Below the pieces are notes generated by a model. The model made no database searches. It was not told where the DNA came from and saw only the letters and a program-made list of their open reading frames with translations. From positions 18,426-82,425 of the forward strand of contig DASRFB010000071.1 in assembly GCA_035651815.1 (NCBI GenBank): 64,000 bases of DNA, given 5' to 3'. The stretch comes from VBDM01 sp035651815 (GTDB lineage: Bacteria; Pseudomonadota; Gammaproteobacteria; Burkholderiales; SG8-39). The translations under genes were made by a program, and so were the position numbers. Position 1 is the stretch's first letter. Each line of letters opens with the position of its first letter. This document shows positions 40,414 through 48,639 of this stretch, in pieces.

Positions 40414-41310
40414 TCACGCGCGCCTCCCGAAGATGCCCTCGGGGCGCCACAGCAGCACCACCGCCATCAGCAGGTAGACGGTCATGCTCGAGAGCTCGGG
40501 CAGCACGTGCAGGCCCCCGATCTCCACGTGAACCACCTTGCCGAAGGTGTCGACGAGGCCGATCAGCAGCGACGCGAGCATCGCGCCCTTCACCGAGCCC
40601 ATGCCGCCGATCACGATGATGACGAAGCACACGATGAGGACCGGGTTGCCCATGCCGGGCGCGATCGCGGACACGGGCGCGGAGACCATGCCCGCGAAAG
40701 CCGCGAGCGTGATCCCCGCGGCGAACACGACGCGGTAGAGCGCGTGCACGTCGATGCCGAGCGCCTGCACCATCTGCCGGTCCACGGAGCCCGCGCGGAT
40801 GATCATCCCGAGCCGCGTCTTCTGGATGACCCAGACGATGAGGAGCGCCACGGCGAGGCAGACCCCGGAGATGAACAGCCGATAAACCGGATACGAGAGC
40901 GTCTCGGTGAGCGGGATGGAGCTCCCGAGCGATGCCGGCACCGGCACGCCGCGGACGTCGTCGCCCCAGAGCAGACTGCGCATCTCCTCGAACACGAGGA
41001 TGAGCCCGTAGGTGAGCAGCACCTGGTACAGGTGGTCGCGGTCGTAGAGCCGGCGGATGACCAGCCACTCGAGCAGCACGCCGACCGCGGCGGCCACGAC
41101 GATCGCCGCCGGGACCGCGATCCAGAAGCTGCCGAGCCGCGCGGTCAGCGACCAGGCGAGGTAGGCGCCGATCATGTAGAAGCTGCCGTGCGCGACGTTG
41201 ATGATGCCCATGATGCCGAACACCAGCGTCAGCCCGCTCGCCACGAGGAACAGCAGCAGCCCGTACTGCACGCCGTTCAGGAGCTGGATGAGGAAGGTGT
41301 GGAGGTCCAT
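40414..41310 (-). CDS. livH: Branched-chain amino-acid-type ABC permease LivH
   Basis: This 298-residue inner-membrane permease of the LivH family has FLVASGLTLVFGIMGIINVAHG near the N-terminus in the usual helix-loop arrangement. GIDVHALYRVVFAAGITLAAFAG corresponds to the coupling region, and IGGMGSVKGAMLASLLIGL to the conserved late helices. It pairs with LivM to form the channel. It is separated from the upstream binding-protein gene by a strong hairpin terminator, so its expression should be lower than that of the binding protein. Confidence 0.93.
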   Translation of the reverse strand: MDLHTFLIQLLNGVQYGLLLFLVASGLTLVFGIMGIINVAHGSFYMIGAYLAWSLTARLGSFWIAVPAAIVVAAAVGVLLEWLVIRRLYDRDHLYQVLLTYGLILVFEEMRSLLWGDDVRGVPVPASLGSSIPLTETLSYPVYRLFISGVCLAVALLIVWVIQKTRLGMIIRAGSVDRQMVQALGIDVHALYRVVFAAGITLAAFAGMVSAPVSAIAPGMGNPVLIVCFVIIVIGGMGSVKGAMLASLLIGLVDTFGKVVHVEIGGLHVLPELSSMTVYLLMAVVLLWRPEGIFGRRA

Positions 41311-41316
41311 GGGCGC

Positions 41317-41344
41317 AAAAACGAAGGCCGGCTCGCGCCGGCCT
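41317..41344 (-). terminator. Rho-independent terminator/attenuator between binding protein and livH
   Basis: Read on the minus strand, AGGCCGGC-GCGA-GCCGGCCT is a perfect 8-bp stem with a 4-base loop, followed by TCGTTTTT. It lies downstream of the binding-protein stop codon and just upstream of the livH ATG. Partial read-through here would give the excess of binding protein over permease typical of ABC importers. Confidence 0.8.
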
Positions 41345-41367
41345 CCCCGGGAATCACGCCTGATCGT

Positions 41368-42567
41368 TCACGACATCTTGCACGCCGCGATCGAAGCGGG
41401 ATCGTCGTCGAGCCCCTTCACGGCGACGCCGACGTACTTGTTCTCCTTGCCCGACACGCGGCGCAGGTAGATGTCCTGCACCGGGTTGTGCGCCTTCGAC
41501 AGGTGCCACTTGCCGCGCGGGCTGTCGACGGTCACCTTCTCCATCGCGGCGACGACCGCTTTCCTGTCCTCGATCCTGCCGCCGGCCGACTTGAGCGCCG
41601 CGGCGAGCAGCAGCCCCGAGTCGTAGCCCTGCACGGCGTAGACGTCGGGCGGCATCTTGTACGCCTTCGCGTAGGCGGCGCGGAAATCGTTGTCGCGCTT
41701 CGTGTTGAGGCTGTCGGCGTAGTGCAGGCAGGTCTCGATGCCCTGCGCCGCGTCGCCCGCCGCGTCGAGCACGCCGTCGGTGAGGAAGCCCGGGCCGACG
41801 AGCGGGATCTTGTCCTTCAGGCCCGCCTGCGCGTAATCGCGCAGGAACTTCGCCGCGCCGCCGCCCGCGAAGAACGAGTACACCGCGTCGGGCCTGACGG
41901 AGGCGATCTCGGTGAGCAGCGCCTGGAACTCGACGTTCGGGAACGGGAGCCAGAGCTCCTTGGCGACCGCGCCGCCGCCTTTCGCGTAGCCGTCCTTGAA
42001 GCCCTTCACGAACTCCTCGCCCGCGGCGTAGCGCCACGTGAGCGTGACGACGTTGCGGATGCTCTTCCTCTGCGCGAGCACCGCGCCCATCGCGTAGCCC
42101 GACTGCCAGTTCGAGAACGAGGTGCGCACGATGTTCGGCGCGCACAAGGGGCCGGTCGCCGCGCCGACGCCCGCGTTCGGGATGATGTGCAGCGTGCCCG
42201 ACTCCTTGGTGACGCGGATCATCCCCGCGGCGACGCCCGAGTGCACCGTGCCCACCACGACGTCGACCTTGTCGCGCGTCACGAGGCGGTTGACGTTGTC
42301 GGTCGCCTTCGCGGGCTCCGACTCGTCGTCCACCTTGTAGAACTCGACCTCGCGGCCGCCGAGCCGGCCGCCCGACTCGGCGAGCGCCATGCGGAAGCCG
42401 TTCTCGATCGCGACGCCGAGAGCCGCGTAAGTGCCGGTGTACGGCAGCATCAGGCCGACCTTGATCTTCGCGCCCTGCGACAGCGCGAGTCCCGGGAACG
42501 CGAGGCCCGCGCCGAGGACGCCCGCGCCCTTCAGGAAGCCGCGGCGGTCGAACATCTTGTTCTTCAT
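41368..42567 (-). CDS. LivK-type periplasmic substrate-binding protein
   Basis: This 399-residue type I periplasmic binding protein (Peripla_BP_6/HAAT family) serves the liv-type importer. It opens with a Tat-like signal, DRRGFLKGAG, followed by a hydrophobic stretch to ALSQG near residue 31. The mature lobe begins KIKVGLMLPYTGTYAALG; VVVGTVHSGVAAGM and IPNAGVGAATG are family landmarks. The ligand is not necessarily an amino acid: similar proteins bind aromatic acids or amides. The amidase gene upstream could process a related amide. It leads the operon 42567-37959. Confidence 0.9.
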   Translation of the reverse strand: MKNKMFDRRGFLKGAGVLGAGLAFPGLALSQGAKIKVGLMLPYTGTYAALGVAIENGFRMALAESGGRLGGREVEFYKVDDESEPAKATDNVNRLVTRDKVDVVVGTVHSGVAAGMIRVTKESGTLHIIPNAGVGAATGPLCAPNIVRTSFSNWQSGYAMGAVLAQRKSIRNVVTLTWRYAAGEEFVKGFKDGYAKGGGAVAKELWLPFPNVEFQALLTEIASVRPDAVYSFFAGGGAAKFLRDYAQAGLKDKIPLVGPGFLTDGVLDAAGDAAQGIETCLHYADSLNTKRDNDFRAAYAKAYKMPPDVYAVQGYDSGLLLAAALKSAGGRIEDRKAVVAAMEKVTVDSPRGKWHLSKAHNPVQDIYLRRVSGKENKYVGVAVKGLDDDPASIAACKMS

Positions 42568-42603
42568 GTCGCGCTCTCCTCCATGGAATATGGCCGGCGT
42601 ATT

Positions 42604-43962
42604 CTACGCCGGGGTTCCCAGCGCCGCCTCCACGGCGAGCGCGATCGCGAGCACGCGCTCGTCCTCGCCGGGGAAGCCGGCCACCGTCAGGCCGACGGGC
42701 GCCTCGCCGCGCCGCTGGATCGGCAGGCTCGCGGCGCAGGTGTCGAGGAAGTTGAACGGGCTGGTGTTGCGCAGCATCAGCGGATTCACGGCGAAGAAGC
42801 GCTCCATGTCGCCCTCGAGCGGCTCGATCGCCGGCGCGATCTTCGGAACCGTGGGCACGAGCAGCGCATCGACGCCGAGCCGCTCGCGGCGGAAGCCCGA
42901 GACCAGGCGCGAGCGCAGCTGCAGCAGCTCGACGTAGTCCGCGGCGGGAACGTCTTTCGCGGCCTCGAGGCGGCGCCGCACGCGCGGGTCGTAGTCGGCG
43001 CCGCGCTCGGCGAGGCGCTTGCGGTGCAGCGCGTAGGCCTCGGGCGCGAGGATGCCGCCGCGGCGGTTCGCGACCGCGATCTCGTCCAGCTCCGGCAGCC
43101 GCATGTCGACCAGGCGCGCGCCCCGCGACGACACCTGCGCGAGCGCGGCGTCGAACGCGCGCGCCACTTCCGGATCGAGGTCGTCGAGGACGACGTTCTT
43201 CGGCACGCCGAGCCGCAGGCCGGCGAGCGCCGCCGGCTCGAGCGCCCGCACGGGCTCGGCGGCGAGCACCTGGAATGCGCTCGCGCAGCACGCGATCGAC
43301 GGCGCGAGCGGGCCGATCGAGTCGAGCGAGCCCGAGAGCGGAAAGCATCCGGCGAGCGGCACGCGCCGCTGCGTCGGCTTGAAGCCCGCGACGCCGCACA
43401 GCGCCGCCGGGTTGCGCACCGAGCCGCCGGTGTCGGTGCCCAGGCCGATCACCGCCATGCCGTCGGCGACCGAGACGGCCGCGCCGGAGGAGGATCCGCC
43501 CGGGACCCGGCGCGTCGCGCGGTCCCAGGGGTTCGCGGGCGTGCCGTAGTGCGGGTTGATGCCGATGCCCGAGTAGGCGAACTCGGTCATGTTGGTGCGG
43601 CCGATCACGACCGCGCCCGCGACGCGCAGACGCGCCACCGCGACCGCGTCGGCGCTCGCCGCGGGCGCGTCGCGCAGGACCTTGGAGCCCGCGGTGGTGA
43701 CGTCGCCGGCGACGTCGAAGAGATCCTTCACCGAGACCGGAATCCCGGCGAGCGGCGACGGCACGACGCCGTCCTTGCGCTTGCGGTCGCAGGCGTCGGC
43801 GTCGGCGCGCGCCCTTTCGGCGTGGACGCGGATGAACGTGCGCGCGCCCTCGCCCGCCGGATCGGCGATGCGCGCGAGCGCGCGCTCGACCAGCTCGCGG
43901 CTCGAGGTCTTTCCCGCCGCGAGCTCGCGCGCGAGCGACGCGACCGTCGGAAGGGAGCTCAC
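42604..43962 (-). CDS. Amidase signature-family hydrolase
   Basis: This 452-residue amidase signature enzyme hydrolyses amide bonds through a Ser-cisSer-Lys triad. The lysine is in IPVSVKDLFD, the cis-serine and nucleophile are in the GGSSSGAAV and TDTGGSVRNPA segments. GSVRNPA differs slightly from the common GSIRIPA. It is 36 bases upstream of the binding protein on the same strand, so it may share its message. A strong palindromic terminator (43966-43995) separates it from the cupin gene upstream. There is no signal peptide; the substrate is unknown. Confidence 0.88.
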   Translation of the reverse strand: MSSLPTVASLARELAAGKTSSRELVERALARIADPAGEGARTFIRVHAERARADADACDRKRKDGVVPSPLAGIPVSVKDLFDVAGDVTTAGSKVLRDAPAASADAVAVARLRVAGAVVIGRTNMTEFAYSGIGINPHYGTPANPWDRATRRVPGGSSSGAAVSVADGMAVIGLGTDTGGSVRNPAALCGVAGFKPTQRRVPLAGCFPLSGSLDSIGPLAPSIACCASAFQVLAAEPVRALEPAALAGLRLGVPKNVVLDDLDPEVARAFDAALAQVSSRGARLVDMRLPELDEIAVANRRGGILAPEAYALHRKRLAERGADYDPRVRRRLEAAKDVPAADYVELLQLRSRLVSGFRRERLGVDALLVPTVPKIAPAIEPLEGDMERFFAVNPLMLRNTSPFNFLDTCAASLPIQRRGEAPVGLTVAGFPGEDERVLAIALAVEAALGTPA

Positions 43963-43965
43963 GAC

Positions 43966-43995
43966 TTTTTCCCCTCCTCGCCGAGGAGGGGAAAA
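43966..43995. terminator. Strong bidirectional terminator-like palindrome
   Basis: TTTTCCCCTCCTCG and CGAGGAGGGGAAAA are perfect inverted arms (14 bp) with a single central C, flanked by a T-run on one side and an A-run on the other. It would terminate leftward transcripts from the cupin/DUF2848/flavin reductase genes before the amidase gene, which must then have its own promoter nearby. Confidence 0.8.
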
Positions 43996-44008
43996 GATTC
44001 GCGTGAGA

Positions 44009-44398
44009 TCACCGCTTCGCGCCCTCGTCGTAGTAATGCAGCTCGAGCAGCAGGCAGCCCGAGTCCGAGCGGAACGGGCCGTGCGGCGTTCCGGGCGGGC
44101 GGCAGGCGTAGGTGTTCGGCCCGTATTTCGTGCCGCCTTTGCCGTTGCGGTCGCAGCCGACGACGAGATCTCCGGACACCAGGTACACCTCCTCCCAGTA
44201 CTCGTGCACGAAGGGCTCGGTCGTGTAGACGCCCGGCGCGAAGCGCAGGTGCCGAGTGCGGAAGCCGCGCTTCGCGCGCTCGTCGAGGAAGCCGGCGAGG
44301 ATCTGCTGCTGGATCCCGGACGGATAGCCTTCCGGGGTCTCCCAGCCTTTGCCGAGGTCGACGGTGTAAAACTCCTTGTGCTCTTTGCGTATCGCCAT
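44009..44398 (-). CDS. Cupin-domain protein
   Basis: This 129-residue single-domain cupin has the motif FVHEYWEEVYLVSGDLVVG, which carries the first metal-binding histidine and glutamates, and the motif RPPGTPHGPFRSDSG with a second histidine. Such proteins are often small dioxygenases, isomerases or sensors in aromatic or acid catabolism. It starts MAIRKEHKEF at 44398, 14 bases after the DUF2848 gene on the same strand, and is followed by a strong terminator. The function remains open. Confidence 0.78.
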   Translation of the reverse strand: MAIRKEHKEFYTVDLGKGWETPEGYPSGIQQQILAGFLDERAKRGFRTRHLRFAPGVYTTEPFVHEYWEEVYLVSGDLVVGCDRNGKGGTKYGPNTYACRPPGTPHGPFRSDSGCLLLELHYYDEGAKR

Positions 44399-44412
44399 GG
44401 TCGTTCTCCGCG

Positions 44413-45090
44413 TCAATCCGCGATCTCGAGGCTCCTTACCGCGTAGGCGTGCGCGAGGCTGCGCTTGCGCACCGGGTCCTCGAGCTCGATCTCGAAGCGC
44501 TCGCCGCCGCCGATCTCGCCCTGCACCGGCAGCGTGCCGCAGAACATCGCCGTTCCCGCGGGCAGCTTCGCCTCGGACCCGGGCATGCGCGCGATCAGAT
44601 CGCGCGGCGCGAGCATCTTCGACACCGGTCCTTCCTGGTAGAGCGCGCGCCGCCCGGCGCGTACCACGTGCGAGCGCAGCACCAGCCGGTCCCAGTGGTC
44701 CTCGAGGTCCGCGAGCCGCCACAGCTCCGGGCCGATCGGCTTCGGGCACATCTGCTTCGACACCGTGACGCCGTAGGCCTCGACCTTGCGGTCCGTGTGA
44801 TCCGATCCCACGCCGACGTAGACGCCGTCGCTCGCCGACACGAGCACGAACTCCACCTCGCCGCTCGAGTCGCCGCCGACGACCTCGACCGACGTCGCCG
44901 TCGTCAGCAGGCTCGCGCCGACGCGGTAGAAGGACGGCACCGCGCGCGGCGGCTTCACGCCGATCGCGGCGAGCTCGGCGATGTGATGGTCGACCGCCGC
45001 GCGGTCGCGCCCGGTCCAGCCGGCGATGACGAGGCGCTCGACGCGCAACGCGCGCTCGCCGCCGTCCGTCCGGAACGCGAGCTCGCCCAC
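44413..45090 (-). CDS. DUF2848-family protein
   Basis: This 225-residue protein matches the DUF2848 family, a fumarylacetoacetase-like fold of unknown function common in Proteobacteria. Typical segments are VIAGWTGRDRAAVDHHIAELAAIGV, seen in parts, and VPSFYRVGASLLTT, GVGSDHTDRKVEAYGVTVSKQMCPKP and FCGTLPVQGEI. It is cytosolic with no signal peptide. It lies one base from the flavin reductase gene and 14 bases from the cupin gene, so the three are probably one operon. A hydrolase-like role on a 2-keto acid is only a guess. Confidence 0.82.
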   Translation of the reverse strand: MGELAFRTDGGERALRVERLVIAGWTGRDRAAVDHHIAELAAIGVKPPRAVPSFYRVGASLLTTATSVEVVGGDSSGEVEFVLVSASDGVYVGVGSDHTDRKVEAYGVTVSKQMCPKPIGPELWRLADLEDHWDRLVLRSHVVRAGRRALYQEGPVSKMLAPRDLIARMPGSEAKLPAGTAMFCGTLPVQGEIGGGERFEIELEDPVRKRSLAHAYAVRSLEIAD

Positions 45091-45091
45091 G

Positions 45092-45661
45092 CTACATCCC
45101 GCCCCAGCCGTAAGAGGAGAAATCGCCGAGCGCCCCGCCGAGGTCGGGATGGACGCGCTCGTCTCCCTGGAAAGACCCGTAGTTGCCGCGGTAGAACACG
45201 AGCGGATCGGCGTCCTCGCGCGACACGCCGAAGGCCGTCACGCGCCCGACGAGGATGACGTGGTCGCCGCCGTCGTGATCGACGTGGCGCTCGCATTCGA
45301 ACCACGCGAGCGAGTCGGCGAGCACGGCGCAGCCGTTCGCGCCCTTGTGGTGCACGATGTCGTCCCACACGAGGGTCCCCGGGCGCGTGAAGCGGTTGGA
45401 CACGAGCTTCTGCTTCTGGCTCAGCACGTTCACGGTGAATCCGCCCGCCGCCGCGAACACCGCGTAGATGTGGGCGCGCCGCGACAGGCTGAAGAGCACG
45501 AGCGGCGGCTCGAGCGACACGGAGCTGAACGAGTTCACCGTGACCCCCGTGTGGCGCGCATCGGCCGTCAGCGTGGTGACGATCGCGACGCCGGTGGAGA
45601 AGCGGCCGAGCGCGCTGCGCAGCGCCCGGCCCGCGTCGGCGGATTGCGGGGTCGTGGACAT
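45092..45661 (-). CDS. Flavin reductase-domain protein
   Basis: This 189-residue split-barrel FMN-binding protein belongs to the HpaC/flavin-reductase family. It has FSTGVAIVTTLTADARHTGVTVNSFSSVSLEPPLVLFSL in the expected order (residues about 22-60), SNRFTRPG, and a final HRDGG-like segment (HVDHDGGDHVILVGRV). It would supply reduced flavin to a monooxygenase. Start ATG at 45661 is preferred; an in-frame GTG at 45685 adds eight residues. It leads the leftward operon with DUF2848 and cupin genes. Confidence 0.87.
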   Translation of the reverse strand: MSTTPQSADAGRALRSALGRFSTGVAIVTTLTADARHTGVTVNSFSSVSLEPPLVLFSLSRRAHIYAVFAAAGGFTVNVLSQKQKLVSNRFTRPGTLVWDDIVHHKGANGCAVLADSLAWFECERHVDHDGGDHVILVGRVTAFGVSREDADPLVFYRGNYGSFQGDERVHPDLGGALGDFSSYGWGGM

Positions 45662-45691
45662 CGGACGAGGCCATTCTAGCGCCACGGACGC

Positions 45692-45721
45692 TTGACCGCG
45701 CTCGGGCGCGTCCTCTAAGAT
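45692..45721 (+). promoter_or_regulatory. Putative promoter of the glutathione transferase gene
   Basis: TTGACC (45692-45697) and TAAGAT (45716-45721) are separated by 18 bases, a good sigma-70 layout. The predicted leader of about 140 bases contains a perfect hairpin, GGGCGG-CACT-CCGCCC (45735-45750), but no gene that I can support. This accounts for the 205-base gap before 45867. Confidence 0.5.
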
Positions 45722-45866
45722 GCGCCCACCTTCAGGGCGGCACTCCGCCCGGCGAGCGTTACGCGGCCGCCACGGCCGACGATGCGCCGTGACAAGACCT
45801 CGGGGAGCGGTTCAGTCAGTCGAGCCTCGTCGGCGTCCGGGAGACGCGCGGGCCCTGGGGAAGGAA

Positions 45867-46433
45867 ATGCTGAAGATCTACGGGCGCGCCCGCTCGCGCG
45901 CCTTCCGCGTCATCTGGATGTGCTGCGAGTCGCAGATTCCGTTCGAGCACCTGGCAACCGGGGGGGAGCTCCCCCTTCCGGCGATGGAAGACGGCGGGTT
46001 CGTGCTTCGGGAGCCGTCCGCGATCAACCTCCATCTCGCCCAGAAATACCCGAATCGGCTCTGGCCCACGACCCTCGAGGCGCAGGCCCGCGTGCTGCAA
46101 TGGTCGTTCTTCGTCGCCCGCGACGTCGACCGCCTGATCACGGCGGTGTACCGGCATCGCTTCGGGCTGCCGCGGGAGGAGCGCAACGCCGCGCTCGCCG
46201 ACGACTGCGAGCGGCGCCTCCTCGAGCTGCTGCGCGTGCTCGAGGCGCAGCTCGGGCGCGGCGACTACTTCGGGGGCGTGCGTTGGGATCTGTCCGATTT
46301 CATGATCGCGAGCACGCTCTACACGGTCTATGCGATGAAGCTCGACCTGCACCCGCTGCCCAAGCTGGACCGCTGGCTGACGCGAAGCGTGCAGCGTCCC
46401 GCCGCACGCGAGGCGATCAAGCGGCTCGATTGA
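45867..46433 (+). CDS. Glutathione S-transferase
   Basis: This 188-residue cytosolic glutathione transferase has a thioredoxin-fold N-terminal domain beginning MLKIYGRARSRAFRVIWM, although the usual SxxS/C catalytic region is divergent (AFRVIW). The glutathione-binding REPSAINLHLAQKYP (E-S-x-A-I variant) is followed by a helical C-terminal domain with WDLSDFMIASTLY. It is shorter than the common 200-220 residues because the loop joining the first strands is compact. RBS GGGGAAGGAA precedes the ATG. Confidence 0.83.
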   Translation: MLKIYGRARSRAFRVIWMCCESQIPFEHLATGGELPLPAMEDGGFVLREPSAINLHLAQKYPNRLWPTTLEAQARVLQWSFFVARDVDRLITAVYRHRFGLPREERNAALADDCERRLLELLRVLEAQLGRGDYFGGVRWDLSDFMIASTLYTVYAMKLDLHPLPKLDRWLTRSVQRPAAREAIKRLD

Positions 46434-46634
46434 CTAGGCCCGCGTGCCGCCGAGCTTGCGCAGCATGTCGCGCAGTGCCGCGAGGTAGCCGTAGTTCCAG
46501 TAGGCCTGCTCGCGCGTGCCGTCCCGCGTGTGCGCCTGCTCGGTTTCGCAATCCGGGCAGTGCCGGTCGAGCCAGCGCGTGAGCGCCGCGATGCGGCCGC
46601 GCAAGTCTTGCATCACCTTTGTAGAAACTGCCAC
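46434..46634 (-). CDS. Small hypothetical protein
   Basis: I do not recognise this 66-residue soluble protein. It contains TRWLDRHCPDCETEQ with a CxxC pair and then YWNYGYLAALRDMLRKL, probably a helical hairpin. The start is GTG at 46634 with GGAG about 9 bases upstream; ATG at 46613 is a shorter alternative. Its stop is immediately adjacent to the glutathione transferase stop on the other strand. The function is unknown. Confidence 0.6.
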   Translation of the reverse strand: MAVSTKVMQDLRGRIAALTRWLDRHCPDCETEQAHTRDGTREQAYWNYGYLAALRDMLRKLGGTRA

Positions 46635-46750
46635 GGTGGTCGCTCCGTCGTTCTCTTTCTAAAGGAGGTTCGACCGTTGCGGCACCGCCGGTTCCATGCG
46701 GCGGTTGCTCCAATCAGGAGCGTCGCCGCCGCGCGACTTTGTAACGCGGG

Positions 46751-47893
46751 CTAGCCCCTCCGCCCGCCCTCGAATCTTTTCATGAACTTGGGCGCGGTCT
46801 CGCGCAGGCGCTCGGGCGACATGCGTCCGCTCCTCGTCATGTAGTCGTATGCGAGCGACAGCGGATCGAGTGACATTTTCACGGGGAGCCGCTCGTACCA
46901 GTGCGAGCTCGCGCTCGCGGCCGCGAGCATCTTCTCGACGACGGGACGCCGCTCGCGCTCGAACGCGGCGAGCGCGGCCGCCGGGTGCGCGCCCGCCTCG
47001 CCGAAGGCGCGGTCGAGCGCGATCGCATCCTCCAACGCGAGGCGAGTGCCCGAGCCGATCGAGAAATGCACGGTGCGCAGCGCGTCGCCGATCAGGACCG
47101 CGTGTCCCGCCCCGGCCGCCGTCCACCAGCGGCGGTTGGACAGGAGCGGAAACTGGCGCCACACGGACTTGTTCGACACGAGCGCGTGGCCGCCCAGGTC
47201 CGCGGCGAAGACGCGCTCGCAGTACGCGCGGCTGCGCGCGTCCGACATCGCCGCCAGTCCCGCGCACCGCCACGTGGCGTCGTCGCATTCGACGATGAAA
47301 GTGCTCATGCCCGGCGCGTAGCGGTAGTGATGCGCGACGAACGCGCCTTCGGCGCTCGCGCGAAACGTCAGCGTGAGGCAGTCGAACGGCTGCGCCGTGC
47401 CGTACCAGACGAAGCGGTTCGTGAGCGGCCGCACGTCGGTCTCGAACCGGTCGGCGAGCGAGCGCCGCACCGCGGAATTGAAGCCGTCCGCGCCGACCAC
47501 GAGGTCGGCATCGCCCAGCTCGTCGAGGGATGCGAGGGCGCTGCCCCACCGGATCGCGACACCCGCCTCGGCACCAAGGCGGGCGAGGATCTCGAGCAGC
47601 CGCAGCCGCGCGATCGCGGCGAAGCCGTTGCCGTCGATGTCGACGCGCTCGCCGCGGTGGACGATGCGCTGGATCGGCCAGCTCTCCAACGCCGCCGACA
47701 GCGCGGAGAGGACGTCGGGCGCGTCGCGCTCGAGGAAGGCGAGCGCGCCCGCCGAGAACACCACGCCGAAGCCGTAGGTCGCGCCGGCGGGATTCTGCTC
47801 GACGACGTCGACGCTCCAGGACGGGAACCGGCGCTTGGCGAGGAGCGCGAACAGCAGACCCGCGGGGCCGGCGCCGACGACGGCGATGCGCAC
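46751..47893 (-). CDS. FAD-dependent monooxygenase, salicylyl/anthraniloyl-CoA hydroxylase-like
   Basis: This 380-residue group A flavin hydroxylase has the N-terminal FAD motif VVGAGPAGLLFALLAKR, the DG motif DLVVGADGFNSAVR and the GD motif GDALRTVHFSIGSGTRLALEDA. VEQNPAGATYGFGVVFS is shared with the N-terminal half of salicylyl-CoA 5-hydroxylases and anthraniloyl-CoA monooxygenases. Here that domain stands alone, without the old-yellow-enzyme half. It is encoded 7 bases after a cyclase-domain gene and probably is co-transcribed with it. Confidence 0.85.
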   Translation of the reverse strand: MRIAVVGAGPAGLLFALLAKRRFPSWSVDVVEQNPAGATYGFGVVFSAGALAFLERDAPDVLSALSAALESWPIQRIVHRGERVDIDGNGFAAIARLRLLEILARLGAEAGVAIRWGSALASLDELGDADLVVGADGFNSAVRRSLADRFETDVRPLTNRFVWYGTAQPFDCLTLTFRASAEGAFVAHHYRYAPGMSTFIVECDDATWRCAGLAAMSDARSRAYCERVFAADLGGHALVSNKSVWRQFPLLSNRRWWTAAGAGHAVLIGDALRTVHFSIGSGTRLALEDAIALDRAFGEAGAHPAAALAAFERERRPVVEKMLAAASASSHWYERLPVKMSLDPLSLAYDYMTRSGRMSPERLRETAPKFMKRFEGGRRG

Positions 47894-47900
47894 GCGGCGC

Positions 47901-48497
47901 TCAGGTGAAGTCGAGCCGGGTGTCGAGCAGCACGCCGAACAGGTGGATCGGCTCGCGCCGCGCCATCTCGAGCGGCGGCAGCGGCTCGGGCTCGAGGTCG
48001 TAGCCGCTCGCGCGCAGCACTTCCATCACGCCCTCCGAGAGCACGAACTCGCCCGAGCGCGCGCGGTGCAGCAGGCGCTCGGCCACGCTCACGCAGTCGC
48101 CGAGGACGAGCAGGCGGTCGGCGAGCGCGCCGCCGGTGTAGCCGAGGACCGCCTCGCCCGAGTGCAGGCCCATCGCGACGGCGGCCTTGAGGCCGAACTC
48201 GCTCTGCCAGTGCTCCGCGAGCGGCGCGAACTCGCGCTGGATCTGGCGCGCCGCGTCGACGGCGTGCGGCGCGTCGTCGGCGCCGGTGAAGGCGGCCATC
48301 ACGGTGTCGTTCAGCAGGTGCAGCACGACGCCCTCGTGCTGCTCGACCGCGGCCGAGACCAGGCCGAAGAACTCGGAGACGCGCTCGAGCGCGACGGCTG
48401 GCTCGAGCATTTCGGACGTGCGCGTGAAGCCGCGGGTCTCCGCGAAGAGGATGACCGTCGGCGCGCGCTCAGGGGCGTCGACGTTCTCTCGGCTCAT
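47901..48497 (-). CDS. Class III nucleotidyl cyclase-domain protein with altered metal site
   Basis: This 198-residue stand-alone cyclase homology domain has the first metal-binding segment ILFAETRGFTRTSE, where the usual aspartate of FADxxGFT is E20. The second metal aspartate is kept as D64 in LLNDTVMAAF. The later GDCVSVAERL corresponds to the GDTVNLAARL segment with the asparagine changed to serine. It may be inactive or have a different activity, serving as a regulator. It has no sensory domain. It is followed by the FAD monooxygenase gene 7 bases later. Confidence 0.78.
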   Translation of the reverse strand: MSRENVDAPERAPTVILFAETRGFTRTSEMLEPAVALERVSEFFGLVSAAVEQHEGVVLHLLNDTVMAAFTGADDAPHAVDAARQIQREFAPLAEHWQSEFGLKAAVAMGLHSGEAVLGYTGGALADRLLVLGDCVSVAERLLHRARSGEFVLSEGVMEVLRASGYDLEPEPLPPLEMARREPIHLFGVLLDTRLDFT

Positions 48498-48639
48498 CGT
48501 GCTAAGGCTCCGTGTCCCGCTGCCCAATCCCGGCAGAGTCTACGGGTGCAGCCGCGGCGGCGTCAACGGCCGCGGGCCGTCCTCCTTCCGAAAATGTTAC
48601 GCTCACGCCTCCCGAGGACGAACGAGAGGAACGCAAGCG

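Noticed and set aside
40507..45258. Open frame of about 1580 codons on the plus strand
   Set aside because: It lies opposite livH, the binding protein, amidase, cupin and DUF2848 genes, all well supported, and has low-complexity composition without domain features.
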